Shown: positions 28,045 to 38,054, counted from the first letter of the stretch. The stretch is DNA of 64,000 bases from Cellulomonas sp. JH27-2 (GCF_014837175.1 NZ_JACYFR010000005.1:1-64000), one strand, 5' to 3'. A program made the numbers and translations. Notes: a model not told the origin generated them from the letters alone.

Positions 28045-29225
28045 CACACCACCTCCACGACGAGCACCTGCTGGTGACCGGCCACGCGGGTCAGGACGAT
28101 CGTCGCACCCTGGTCCCCGCGCAGGTCGAGCTGCTTGCGCAGCTGCTCGGGGACGACCGCGGTGCCGCGCTTCTTGATGGTGAGGCGGCCGACGCCGCGC
28201 TCGCGCAGGTAGGTGCGCAGGCGCTTGAGGCCGAACGGCATGGTGTCGAGGACGCGGTACGCCGTCGCGGTGGGGGTAGGGACCAGGTCGTCGGACGTCA
28301 CGTAGGCGATCGTCGGGTCGACGAGCCTCCCGTGCACGCGCTGGGCGACCTCGCCGACCAGGCCCGAGCGGATCACGGCCCCGTCGGGCTCGTAGAGATA
28401 GGCGCCCACCGGTCCCGCCTCCGCATCGAAGGGGCCGTCCGGTCCGGGCGCGACGACGGTCGACGCGCCGTCGGCGAGCAGGAGGGCCGAGCGGCCCGGC
28501 CCTTCGGGCGCCAACGGACCGAACCACAGCCCGACCTCGACGACGTCGCCGCCCACGGAGACCCACTGGGCGTGCGCGTCGTCGGGCAGCGCGCTGTGCG
28601 GGATGCCGGGACCGAGCTTGAGGCCCAGGGCGGGGACCTTCTCCCGCAGCGACAGCACCGCGTCCAGCGGGGGAGCGTAGGCCGACGGGTCGAACAGGCG
28701 GCTGCCGTGCGCGGTGCGCCGGGCCGGGTCCGCGTACAGCCCGTCGATGCCGGTCAGGTCCTGCGTCAGGCCGTCCCCGTGCCGGACGGTGGCCTCGGGG
28801 AAGTGCCGCAGGTTCACCGTGGCGATGGCGGCCGTCATCTCGTCGACGTCGGACGCGGTGACGCGCAGCCCCACACCCGCGAACGCCATCGCGTCCGCCC
28901 CGATCCCGCACGTCAGGTCAGCGACGTGCGTCAGCCCGGCGTCGCGGTAGCGCCGGGCGTGGTGCGCGGCGACCTCCAGCCGGGTCGCCTGCTCCAGGCC
29001 CGCCTGCGTGAAGAGCATGCCGTCGGCGAAGTCGCCCAGCTTGGTGTGGGCCTTGGCGCGCAGCCGCGACTGGGTGAGGGCAGCGGAGACGAGCACCGGG
29101 TCGAGGCCTTCGGCGCGCAGCCGCTGCGACAGCGGCATGGCCAGCTTCTCGTCGTACGGTGGCAGCGCGGACAGCAGCGCCCACCCGTCGGGGGCGAGCA
29201 GGGCGGTCAGGCCGGCGGCGTCCAC
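28044..29225 (-). CDS. class I SAM-dependent methyltransferase, THUMP-like
   Basis: The product is 393 residues. The SAM motif is VADLTCGIGADAM (101-113), with an acidic TASDVDE strand after it and DPARR at 166-170. The C-terminal third contains FGLKRLRTYLRERGVGRLTI, which resembles the THUMP-like region of proteins annotated with a class I methyltransferase domain; an RNA target is likely. The GTG start at 29225 follows AAGGA at 8 nt and replaces a longer frame reaching back into the groES promoter. It is co-transcribed with the YbdK-like gene. Confidence 0.8.
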   Translation of the reverse strand: MDAAGLTALLAPDGWALLSALPPYDEKLAMPLSQRLRAEGLDPVLVSAALTQSRLRAKAHTKLGDFADGMLFTQAGLEQATRLEVAAHHARRYRDAGLTHVADLTCGIGADAMAFAGVGLRVTASDVDEMTAAIATVNLRHFPEATVRHGDGLTQDLTGIDGLYADPARRTAHGSRLFDPSAYAPPLDAVLSLREKVPALGLKLGPGIPHSALPDDAHAQWVSVGGDVVEVGLWFGPLAPEGPGRSALLLADGASTVVAPGPDGPFDAEAGPVGAYLYEPDGAVIRSGLVGEVAQRVHGRLVDPTIAYVTSDDLVPTPTATAYRVLDTMPFGLKRLRTYLRERGVGRLTIKKRGTAVVPEQLRKQLDLRGDQGATIVLTRVAGHQQVLVVEVV

Positions 29226-29306
29226 GCGCCGATCCTTGCACGCGGTCGTCGTCCGCCGCGCCGCGAGGAGCCGGCCGTTCGCCCGCAGCGAGCACGAGTC
29301 CGACTT

Positions 29307-29333
29307 CTGGCACTCAGGTTGACCGAGTGCTAA
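29307..29333. promoter_or_regulatory. CIRCE operator (HrcA site)
   Basis: CTGGCACTC (29307-29315) and GAGTGCTAA (29325-29333) form the CIRCE inverted repeat with the standard 9-nt spacer (consensus TTAGCACTC-N9-GAGTGCTAA). It overlaps the -35 box of groES, so HrcA would block polymerase. A second, imperfect copy lies at 29354-29379. Confidence 0.9.
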
Positions 29334-29347
29334 CGCGTTCCTAGAGT
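29319..29347 (+). promoter_or_regulatory. groES promoter
   Basis: A -35 box TTGACC (29319-29324) and a -10 box TAGAGT (29342-29347) have a 17-nt spacer. Transcription would begin near 29354, inside the second CIRCE-like repeat, leaving a leader of about 115 nt. Confidence 0.75.
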
Positions 29348-29353
29348 TGGCAA

Positions 29354-29379
29354 CTGGCACTCTCGGATCGAGTGTGCCA
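29354..29379. promoter_or_regulatory. imperfect second CIRCE-like repeat
   Basis: CTGGCACTC (29354-29362) and GAGTGTGCCA (29370-29379) are separated by 7 nt rather than 9, and the right arm has two extra bases. Two CIRCE copies precede groES in several actinobacteria; this one may be weak or decayed. Confidence 0.55.
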
Positions 29380-29468
29380 ACGCGCCCCAGGTCCCGGCAC
29401 CCGCGACGACGTGGCCCGACGGCGTACCAACATCGCTGAACTACTCACACGCGAAGGGGAGGTCCGCT

Positions 29469-29765
29469 GTGTCGGTCTCCATCAAGCCCCTCGAGGACCG
29501 GATCGTCGTCAAGACGCTCGAGGCAGAGACGACGACCGCCTCCGGTCTCGTCATCCCGGACAGCGCCAAGGAGAAGCCCCAGGAGGGCGAGGTCCTGGCG
29601 GTCGGCCCCGGTCGCATCGACGACAACGGGAACCGCGTGCCGCTCGACGTGGCCGTCGGCGACAAGGTCATCTACTCCAAGTACGGCGGCACCGAGGTCA
29701 AGTACGCCGGCGAGGAGCTGCTGATCCTCTCGGCTCGCGACATCCTCGCGGTCGTCGTCAAGTGA
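29469..29765 (+). CDS. groES: co-chaperonin GroES
   Basis: This 98-residue GroES forms the heptameric lid of GroEL. It has [15 protein letters not shown], the mobile-loop region [15 protein letters not shown] and [13 protein letters not shown]. The GTG start is preceded by GGGGAGG. It is controlled by a CIRCE-overlapped promoter and is followed by a strong terminator, with no groEL downstream. The chaperonin partner must be elsewhere in the genome. Confidence 0.97.
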   Translation: MSVSIKPLEDRIVVKTLEAETTTASGLVIPDSAKEKPQEGEVLAVGPGRIDDNGNRVPLDVAVGDKVIYSKYGGTEVKYAGEELLILSARDILAVVVK

Positions 29766-29794
29766 TCTGAGGGGGCGCCACCCGGCGTCCCGCG

Positions 29795-29837
29795 CGGCCC
29801 CCGCGGAGCTCGTCCACGACGAGCGCCGCGGGGGCCG
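29795..29837 (+). terminator. terminator after groES
   Basis: A perfect 12-bp stem CGGCCCCCGCGG / CCGCGGGGGCCG encloses a loop that can pair GCTCGT with ACGAGC, giving a long hairpin, followed by TTCTCGT. It starts 30 nt after the groES stop and ends the transcript before any groEL. Confidence 0.85.
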
Positions 29838-29855
29838 TTCTCGTCGGCGCGGGCG

Positions 29856-30110
29856 TCAGCCGTCCGCGCACACCGCGAGGGTGTCGCCGGTCGTGAGGTC
29901 CGCACACGTCTGCCGCGTGACGACCTGCTCGCCGAAGGAGTCGGCGGTGGAGTCCGTGGTCATCTCGATGCCGTCGATGCCCGCTCCGGTGCGGTACCGG
30001 GTGACGATCGGGTCGCCCTCGGTGGTCCAGCTCGTGAGCTGCAGCTCGGCGCCGGTCCCGTGGGCGGCCTCGGCTCCGGCGCGCAGGCACGCCCACGCCT
30101 CGTCCGGCAC
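29856..30110 (-). CDS. hypothetical protein, possibly a truncated lipoprotein
   Basis: The frame is 84 residues from the first usable start (GTG 30110). Reading continues upstream without a stop to about 30210, giving PASCGTFGAQGREQ just before the start. That looks like the mature N-terminus of an actinobacterial lipoprotein, but there is no hydrophobic signal, no lipobox and no ATG/GTG/TTG. The C-terminus has a Cys pair (TCADL and VCADG) plausible for an exported protein. Either the gene has lost its signal sequence or it is an unusual short cytoplasmic protein. I do not recognise the family. Confidence 0.45.
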   Translation of the reverse strand: MPDEAWACLRAGAEAAHGTGAELQLTSWTTEGDPIVTRYRTGAGIDGIEMTTDSTADSFGEQVVTRQTCADLTTGDTLAVCADG

Positions 30111-30173
30111 CTGCTCGCGGCCCTGCGCGCCGAACGTCCCGCACGACGCCGGCGGGCGGGTCGGGATGTGCAG

Positions 30174-30203
30174 AACCCCACCGATCGGGTGACCGGTGGG
30201 GTT
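30174..30203 (-). terminator. terminator after the whiB-family gene
   Basis: A perfect 10-bp inverted repeat AACCCCACCG / CGGTGGGGTT with a 10-nt loop lies 26 nt downstream of the minus-strand stop at 30230. It separates that transcript from the hypothetical gene at 29856-30110. Confidence 0.8.
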
Positions 30204-30229
30204 CGCGGAGATTCAGGTCGGGTGGAGCG

Positions 30230-30526
30230 TCAGACGGCGCGTGTGGTGCGCGTGCGCTGCGACAGGATCGCGGCCCGCTCGTCCTCGGACAGGCCGCCCC
30301 ACACGCCGTAGGGCTCGCGCACCTGGAGCGACTGCTCGCGGCACTCCTTCATGACGGGGCAGGTGGCGCAGATCGCCTTGGCCGCCTCGGCGCGGCGCCG
30401 GCGGGCCGACCCACGCTCGCCCTCGGGGTGGAAGAAGAGGTCCTGGTCGGCGTCGCGGCACGCGCCGTCGAACTGCCACTCCCACAGATCCATCACCGGT
30501 CCGGGGAGTCGCGAGATCTCGGCCAT
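30230..30526 (-). CDS. WhiB-family iron-sulfur regulator, WhiD/WhiB3-like
   Basis: This 98-residue Wbl protein has four cluster ligands Cys23, Cys53, Cys56 and Cys62 and the turn GVWGG (74-78) that contacts sigma-A. The N-terminal LPGPVMDLWEWQFDGACR and FFHPEGERGSAR match WhiD of Streptomyces and WhiB3 of mycobacteria better than WhiB1 or WhiB2. The cluster senses redox or NO in studied homologues. AGGAGG precedes the ATG. The neighbourhood (groES, a bldM-type gene, guaB) supports the WhiD assignment. Confidence 0.93.
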   Translation of the reverse strand: MAEISRLPGPVMDLWEWQFDGACRDADQDLFFHPEGERGSARRRRAEAAKAICATCPVMKECREQSLQVREPYGVWGGLSEDERAAILSQRTRTTRAV

Positions 30527-30871
30527 GAGTTCCTCCTGAGGCTTCTGCGGCGCCGGGCGCCGGCCGTCTGTGCTGCACGGTCATGGGTGGTGCGAAGTTC
30601 GGGTGCCGCCGTGGCGACGAGCGAAACGTTACAACCGCGCCAGAAGTTGTTCAAGGCCCGTTCGCAAGTTTTCTTGCTGAATCGAAATCCACAGGGTTGT
30701 CCCAAGGCTGTGGCTGAGCCGATGTGCGCACCGTGGCCCGTGATCGTCGCGATCATGCAGGTGGTGCGCGCGTCGGGCGGACGTGTCGTGACGATCGTCA
30801 CCCGTCAGCGCGTCGGGTCTGACCCGCGAGGTTCGGCGCGCGCCGCCGCGCACGGCTGGCAGAATCGCGCC
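30527..30871. other. 345-bp divergent intergenic region
   Basis: This gap between the whiD-like gene and the MerR-type gene is the longest gene-free stretch of the window and less GC-rich than its surroundings (30590-30720). It holds a perfect hairpin GCAAG-TTTT-CTTGC (30664-30677) and a second stem CCACAG / CTGTGG (30689-30694, 30708-30713). No convincing ORF is present. It must contain the whiD-like promoter and probably operator sites; CAGAAT 6 nt before the MerR ATG is its likely -10. Confidence 0.6.
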
Positions 30872-31891
30872 ATGACCGGATCCCGCGACGAGCGTGCGAG
30901 CGGCGCGGACGCGATGCCGGCGCGATCGGACCGGCCGAACCCATCGGGCGGCGGTGTGGAGGCCGGTGCCGGGGACGGCGTGCCGGCCGACGGGCCCGCG
31001 CTCGCGGTCGCGGCGGTCGCTCGGAGGCTGGGTGTCGCGCCGGCGACCCTGCGCACCTGGGACCGGCGGTACGGGCTCGGCCCCAGCGAGCACTCGGCGG
31101 GTGCGCACCGGCGCTACTCGCCCCAGGACGTCGAGCGCCTCGTCGTCATGCGTCGGCTCACGCTCGAGGGTGTGGCTCCGGGGGAGGCGGCGCGAGCGGC
31201 GCTGAGCGGCGCCGCGCTGCCGGGACCGGGGCTTGCCGCCGTGACGCACGCGCCCGCGGTCGTCACCGTCTCGATGGTCGTCGACGCCGCGATGGTCGAC
31301 GACGCCGCCGCCTGCGGTCGTCTGCTGGCCATGGACCCCGACGGGGACGTCACGCGCTGGTGGACGGACCTCGCCGCGCCCGTCCTCGAGGCGCTGGCCC
31401 GTCGGACGGTCCTGGACCGACCCGGTGCCGATGCAGCCCGCACCGTGGAGCACGCCGCGCTCGACGCGCTGCGGGCACGGACGGGTCCGCGGTCCGCGCG
31501 CCCGGCGCCCGTCGTCCTCGTCCTGTGCCCCGTCGGCGTCTCGCGTCCCCTCGTCGCCCACGTCCTCGCGGCGGCCCTGGCCGCGGAGGGTCTCGATGCG
31601 CGCATCGTCGGCGGACCGACGGGTGAGCGCCAGGTGCTCGAGCTCGTCGCGATGACCCGACCGCGCGCCGTCGTGACGGTCGCGCCGCGTACGGCGCGGG
31701 ACGTGGCTGCGGTGGCGCGCGTGGGCGCCGAGCACGCGGACGTGCCGCAGTTCGTCATGTCGGCCGACGTCGCCGACCTGGTGATCCCCGTCGGTGCGTC
31801 GATCCACCGGGCCCGGACCCTGCAGGGACTGGTGCCCGAGGTCCTCGCCGTGGCGTCCGCCGGGTCGACGCCCGAGGCAATCCGCCCATAG
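30872..31891 (+). CDS. MerR-family regulator with B12-domain-like C-terminus
   Basis: The product is 339 residues. After a disordered N-terminus (1-43) comes a MerR winged helix (about 44-112: VAAVARRLGVAPATLRTWDR and HRRYSPQDVERL). Residues about 130-320 follow the plan of cobalamin-binding MerR regulators of the CarH/LitR type: a four-helix part, then a Rossmann-like part (VVLVLCPVG, ARIVGGPTGERQVLELV). I do not see the DxHxxG cobalamin motif, so it may sense something else. CAGAAT lies 6 nt before the ATG (leaderless-type start). Confidence 0.8.
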   Translation: MTGSRDERASGADAMPARSDRPNPSGGGVEAGAGDGVPADGPALAVAAVARRLGVAPATLRTWDRRYGLGPSEHSAGAHRRYSPQDVERLVVMRRLTLEGVAPGEAARAALSGAALPGPGLAAVTHAPAVVTVSMVVDAAMVDDAAACGRLLAMDPDGDVTRWWTDLAAPVLEALARRTVLDRPGADAARTVEHAALDALRARTGPRSARPAPVVLVLCPVGVSRPLVAHVLAAALAAEGLDARIVGGPTGERQVLELVAMTRPRAVVTVAPRTARDVAAVARVGAEHADVPQFVMSADVADLVIPVGASIHRARTLQGLVPEVLAVASAGSTPEAIRP

Positions 31892-31935
31892 AGCCTCCTA
31901 ACCGGCGCGTCAAGACGGCGATCGGGGCAGATTAC

Positions 31936-31959
31936 GGACACCGGCTAACGTCGGTGTCC
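31936..31959. promoter_or_regulatory. palindrome upstream of the bldM-type gene
   Basis: GGACACCG (31936-31943) and CGGTGTCC (31952-31959) form an 8-bp inverted repeat with an 8-nt centre, 45 bp after the MerR stop and 70 bp before the bldM-type ATG. It could be a terminator or a dimer-binding operator; its position suits autoregulation. Confidence 0.45.
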
Positions 31960-32029
31960 CGCCCCGCCGATACCCAGGGAACAGCTGACGTGGTCGTCGG
32001 CGAATTCCGGTCCGGGGGAGGTAGCACGC

Positions 32030-34292
<2,263 letters not shown>

Positions 34293-34308
34293 CGACCTCG
34301 CACGCAGG

Positions 34309-34344
34309 AACGCCGCGCCCGGCGACGATCGCGGGCGCGGCGTT
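34309..34344. terminator. bidirectional terminator between guaB and the HTH-MurA gene
   Basis: A perfect 13-bp stem AACGCCGCGCCCG / CGGGCGCGGCGTT with a 10-nt loop lies in the 72-bp gap between the two convergent stops and can serve both directions. Confidence 0.85.
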
Positions 34345-34364
34345 GGCGTGTCAGGGCTTCCGGC

Positions 34365-35936
34365 TCAGTCGCGGAACGTCTCGATCTGCGCGCCCAGCTC
34401 GACGAGGCGCTCCTGGAGCTGCTCGTAGCCGCGGGCGATGATGTCGACGTCGCGCAGCACCGCGGTGCCCTTGCTGGCCAGCATCGCGAGCAGGATGACG
34501 ACCGCGGGGCGCAGGGCGGGCGGGCACGAGATCTCCGCGCCCGACCAGTGCGCCGGGCCGGAGACCTGCAGGCGGTGCGCGTCGAGCAGCCGGACGTCGG
34601 CACCCAGCCGGGTCAGGTCCGTCAGGTGGATCGCCCGGCCGTCGTAGACCCAGTCGTGGATGAGCGTGGTGCCCTGCGCGCACGCCGCGATGGCGGCGAA
34701 GAACGGCAGGTTGTCGATGTTGAGGCCCGGGAACGGCATCGCGTGGATCTTCTCGATCGCATGCAGCTCGCTGGGGTGCACCGTGATGTCCACGAGGCGC
34801 GTGCGGCCGTTGCGGGCGGCGTACTCGGCCGACAGCGTGACACGCTGACCCATCTCCGCCAGCGTGGCCAGCTCGATCTCCATGAACTCGATCGGCACCC
34901 GGCCCACGGTGATCTCGGAGTGCGTCACGATCCCCGCCGTGAGCAGGCTCATGGCCTCCACGGGGTCCTCGGAGACGGCGTACTCGACGTCCGCGTCGAT
35001 GACCGAGCGGCCGTGCACGCGCAGCGTCGTCGTCCCGATGCCGTCGATCCGCACGCCCAGCAGCTCCAGGTAGAAGCACAGGTCCTGGACCATGTAGTTG
35101 GGGCTCGCGTTGCGGATGGTCGTGACGCCGTCGCGGCGGGCGGCCGCCATGATGACGTTCTCCGTCACGGTGTCGCCGCGCTCGGTGAGGACGACGGACA
35201 GGTCGTGTGTGCTGGGGGCGTCCACGACCGCCTGGTACTCGCCCGCGGTGGCGGTGATCGACAGGCCGAACGGGCGCAGGCCCACCATGTGCGGCTCGAC
35301 GGTGCGCGTGCCGAGGTCGCAACCGCCCGCGTAGGGGAGCCGGAACTCGTCGCGGCGGCCCAGCAGCGGGCCCAGGAACATGATGATCGACCGGGTGCGC
35401 CGCGCGGCGTCGGCGTCGATGCTGTCGAGGTCCAGGCCGTCCGGCACCTGGATCTCCAGGTCGCGGCCGTCGGGTGACCACACGGCCCGCACGCCGATCG
35501 AGCGCAGCACGGTGACGATGCGGTCGACCTCGACGATCCGCGCGACGCCGCGCAGCCGCGTGGTGCCGCGGTTGAGCAGCGACGCGCACAGCAGCGCGAC
35601 CGCGCCGTTCTTGGACGTGTTGACGTCGATCCGGCCGCTGAGCGGGTGGCCGCCGTGCACGCGCAGGTGCGTGCGCTGCGGGCCGCCGAGCGTGACGATG
35701 GGGGAGTCCAGCGCTCCGCCGATGCGGGTGAGCATCTCGAGGCTGACGTTCTGCGCGCCCTGCTCGATGCGGTGCACAGCCGACTGGCTGGTGCCGAGGC
35801 GCTCGGCGAGCTGGGCCTGCGTGAGGCCGCGGTGCTGGCGGGCCGAGCGGACCAGCGACCCGACCGCCAGCAGCGGGTCGGGGGCGATCGGCAGTGCGGC
35901 CGTGGTGGTGGGGACGAAGGACTCGGTCGTCGTCAT
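34365..35936 (-). CDS. XRE-type HTH fused to a MurA-like enolpyruvyl transferase
   Basis: The product is 523 residues. Residues 26-80 are a Cro/XRE helix-turn-helix (LTQAQLAERLGTSQSAVHRI at 38-57). Residues about 88-520 are a complete EPSP/MurA double-barrel domain. Key MurA residues are kept: Lys109-Asn110 (SKNGA), loop Cys206 in YAGGCDLGTR with Arg211, FPGLNIDNL, and the late LRPAVV Arg. It could thus be an active UDP-GlcNAc enolpyruvyl transferase that also binds DNA, or a regulator sensing UDP-GlcNAc/PEP. Two TGAGATA palindromes lie upstream. The start ATG has TACGCT 7 nt before it (leaderless). Confidence 0.88.
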   Translation of the reverse strand: MTTTESFVPTTTAALPIAPDPLLAVGSLVRSARQHRGLTQAQLAERLGTSQSAVHRIEQGAQNVSLEMLTRIGGALDSPIVTLGGPQRTHLRVHGGHPLSGRIDVNTSKNGAVALLCASLLNRGTTRLRGVARIVEVDRIVTVLRSIGVRAVWSPDGRDLEIQVPDGLDLDSIDADAARRTRSIIMFLGPLLGRRDEFRLPYAGGCDLGTRTVEPHMVGLRPFGLSITATAGEYQAVVDAPSTHDLSVVLTERGDTVTENVIMAAARRDGVTTIRNASPNYMVQDLCFYLELLGVRIDGIGTTTLRVHGRSVIDADVEYAVSEDPVEAMSLLTAGIVTHSEITVGRVPIEFMEIELATLAEMGQRVTLSAEYAARNGRTRLVDITVHPSELHAIEKIHAMPFPGLNIDNLPFFAAIAACAQGTTLIHDWVYDGRAIHLTDLTRLGADVRLLDAHRLQVSGPAHWSGAEISCPPALRPAVVILLAMLASKGTAVLRDVDIIARGYEQLQERLVELGAQIETFRD

Positions 35937-35947
35937 GCGGCCGAGCG

Positions 35948-35965
35948 TATCTCACGGATGAGATA
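35948..35965. promoter_or_regulatory. operator 1 upstream of the HTH-MurA gene
   Basis: TATCTCACGGATGAGATA is a perfect 7-bp inverted repeat with a 4-nt centre. On the minus strand it lies between a -35-like TTGCCA and the -10-like TACGCT, so binding would block the promoter. It is 11 bp upstream of the ATG at 35936. The probable binder is the gene's own HTH. Confidence 0.7.
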
Positions 35966-36011
35966 TGGCAACGGGTTTGACCCGGAGATTTCGCCCACAG
36001 CCTGCTCGACA

Positions 36012-36029
36012 GATGTCAGGTGTGAGATA
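36012..36029. promoter_or_regulatory. operator 2 upstream of the HTH-MurA gene
   Basis: GATGTCA-GGTG-TGAGATA repeats the architecture of the site at 35948-35965: an identical right arm, 5 of 7 matching left-arm bases and the same 4-nt centre. The two sites are 64 bp apart centre to centre, close to six helical turns, which would suit cooperative binding or a loop. Confidence 0.6.
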
Positions 36030-36043
36030 TCAGCAGGTCCGCG

Positions 36044-36763
36044 TCACCACAGCGTGCCGACGGGTTCACGCACGGGCCAGTGGCCGGCGGCGCCGGGGCC
36101 GTCGAGGCCACGCTCGGTGCGCCACGCGTTGAACGCCTCGGCCCACGCCCGGTGCGCCGTGACCTGGTAGGCGTGCAGCTCGTCGAGGTCCAGGTCCGCC
36201 AGGTGCGGGAAGCGCCCGACGATGCGCTCGAGCACGTCCAGGGTCGCGACGACGTCCACGTCCGCGCTGTGCAGCGAGCCGGACTCCGTGACCTCGTAGT
36301 ACCCGCACAGGTCGACGAGCTTGCGCTTGCCCTGCCGGTAGCGGTCCGCGGCGCGGTCGAGGACCAGCGGGTCGATGACGGGCCGCGGGTCGCAGCACAG
36401 CCGGTCGGGGACCGTGGGCAGGCGGTGGCGGCGCAGCTCGGCGTCCAGCAGGCACAGGTCGAATGCGGCGTTGTAGGCGACGACCGGGACGCCGTCGCGC
36501 ATCGCCTGGGCGATCTCCTCCGCGATCTCGTCGAGCGCCCCCGCCGGCGCCACGCCGTGCTCCTGCGCGTGCTCGGTGGAGATGCCGTGGATCTGTGCCG
36601 CGGCCTCCGGGATCGGCACACCCGGGTCGATGAGCCAGGTGCGGATCGTCGTGCCGCCGGCGTCCCGGCGCACGAGCGCCGCGGTGACGATGCGGTCGGA
36701 GTCGACGTCGACGCCCGTCGTCTCGGTGTCGAAACCGAGCAGGGGTCCCGCGCTCCAGGTCAT
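36044..36763 (-). CDS. DEDDh 3'-5' exonuclease
   Basis: This 239-residue exonuclease of the DnaQ/RNase T class has Exo I FDTETTG (11-17, Asp12, Glu14), Exo II VAYNAAFD and Exo III in HSADVDVVATLDV (His then Asp). IHGIS follows Exo I as in DnaQ. There is no polymerase partner or helicase domain, so it is a stand-alone exonuclease of repair or RNA turnover. The ATG at 36763 follows a purine-rich GAGGACG. It lies upstream of and in line with the HTH-MurA gene, separated by the 107-bp operator region. Confidence 0.88.
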   Translation of the reverse strand: MTWSAGPLLGFDTETTGVDVDSDRIVTAALVRRDAGGTTIRTWLIDPGVPIPEAAAQIHGISTEHAQEHGVAPAGALDEIAEEIAQAMRDGVPVVAYNAAFDLCLLDAELRRHRLPTVPDRLCCDPRPVIDPLVLDRAADRYRQGKRKLVDLCGYYEVTESGSLHSADVDVVATLDVLERIVGRFPHLADLDLDELHAYQVTAHRAWAEAFNAWRTERGLDGPGAAGHWPVREPVGTLW

Positions 36764-36916
36764 CGTCCTCGTCCTTCGTCGTGCTCTGTCGTCCTTCGTC
36801 AGCATCGCACCGGCCACCGACACGACCCGGCAGGCGGCCCCGCGTGCCGCGGATCGGGTCGAACCGGCAGGTGGGCCGGTTCGGGTGTGCGACGTCGGCC
36901 CCGGTAGCCTGGGCGG

Positions 36917-38041
36917 GTGAGCAACGAGATCGAGATCGGACGCGGCAAGCGAGGCCGCCGCGCGTACTCCTTCGACGACATCGCCGTGGTGCCCTCGCGC
37001 CGCACGCGCGACCCCGAGGAGGTCTCGGTCGGCTGGCAGATCGACGCCTACCACTTCGACCTGCCGGTCGTCGCGGCCCCGATGGACTCGGTCATGAGCC
37101 CCGACACCGCGGTGGCGCTGGGCCGCCTCGGCGGGCTCGGTGTCCTGGATCTCGAGGGACTGTGGACGCGCTACGACGACCCGACGCCGCTGCTCGCCGA
37201 GATCGCGGAGCTGGACGCCTCGCGCGCCACCGCCCGCATGCAGGAGATCTACGAGGCGCCGATCCGCCCCGAGCTCATCACCGAGCGGCTGCGCCAGGTC
37301 CGCGACGCGGGCGTCACCGTCGCCGGGGCTCTGTCGCCACAGCGCACGCAGGAGCACTGGCGCACGGTCGTCGACGCCGGCGTCGACCTGTTCGTCATCC
37401 GCGGCACGACGGTCTCCGCCGAGCACGTCTCCGGCCACGCCGAGCCGCTCAACCTCAAGCGCTTCATCTACGAGCTCGACGTGCCCGTCATCGTCGGCGG
37501 TGCGTCCACGTACACCGCGGCCCTGCACCTCATGCGCACCGGCGCCGCGGGCGTCCTGGTCGGCTTCGGCGGCGGCGCCGCGCACACGACGCGCACGTCG
37601 CTCGGCATCCACGCGCCCATGGCGACCGCGGTCGCGGACGTCGCCGCGGCGCGTCGCGACTACCTCGACGAGTCTGGCGGCCGCTACGTGCACGTCATCG
37701 CCGACGGAGGAGTGGGCCGCTCGGGCGACCTGGTCAAGGCCGTCGCGTGCGGGGCCGACGCCGTCATGCTGGGAGCCGCGCTCGCTCGTGCCACCGACGC
37801 ACCCGGCCGCGGGCACCACTGGGGGCCCGAGGCGCACCACAGCAAGCTGCCCCGCGGCGAGCGCGTGGAGGTCGGCACGGCCGGCAGCCTCGAGCAGATC
37901 CTGTTCGGCCCCGGTCACACCGCGGACGGCACGCTCAACCTCATCGGTGCACTGCGTCGCGCGATGGCGACCACCGGGTACTCGGATCTCAAGGAGTTCC
38001 AGCGCGTCGAGGTCGTCGTCTCGCCCTACCAGCCGCACTGA
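36917..38041 (+). CDS. guaB3: GuaB3-family IMP dehydrogenase-related protein
   Basis: This 374-residue TIM-barrel protein has no CBS domains. It starts EIGRGKRGRRAYSFDDIAVV and contains VVAAPMDSVMSP, then FVIRGTTVSAEH where catalytic IMPDH has the Cys-Thr-Thr loop. The active Cys is therefore missing and XMP formation as in GuaB is unlikely by the standard route. The family is conserved in actinobacteria and cyanobacteria; its role was unclear for long. TAGCCT lies 6 nt before the GTG start. Confidence 0.93.
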   Translation: MSNEIEIGRGKRGRRAYSFDDIAVVPSRRTRDPEEVSVGWQIDAYHFDLPVVAAPMDSVMSPDTAVALGRLGGLGVLDLEGLWTRYDDPTPLLAEIAELDASRATARMQEIYEAPIRPELITERLRQVRDAGVTVAGALSPQRTQEHWRTVVDAGVDLFVIRGTTVSAEHVSGHAEPLNLKRFIYELDVPVIVGGASTYTAALHLMRTGAAGVLVGFGGGAAHTTRTSLGIHAPMATAVADVAAARRDYLDESGGRYVHVIADGGVGRSGDLVKAVACGADAVMLGAALARATDAPGRGHHWGPEAHHSKLPRGERVEVGTAGSLEQILFGPGHTADGTLNLIGALRRAMATTGYSDLKEFQRVEVVVSPYQPH

Positions 38042-38054
38042 GCAGACGGGGCGT

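Noticed and set aside
36917-38041. Calling the CBS-less gene a second functional GuaB
   Set aside because: The catalytic Cys loop is replaced and CBS domains are absent, so GuaB3 is the better label.
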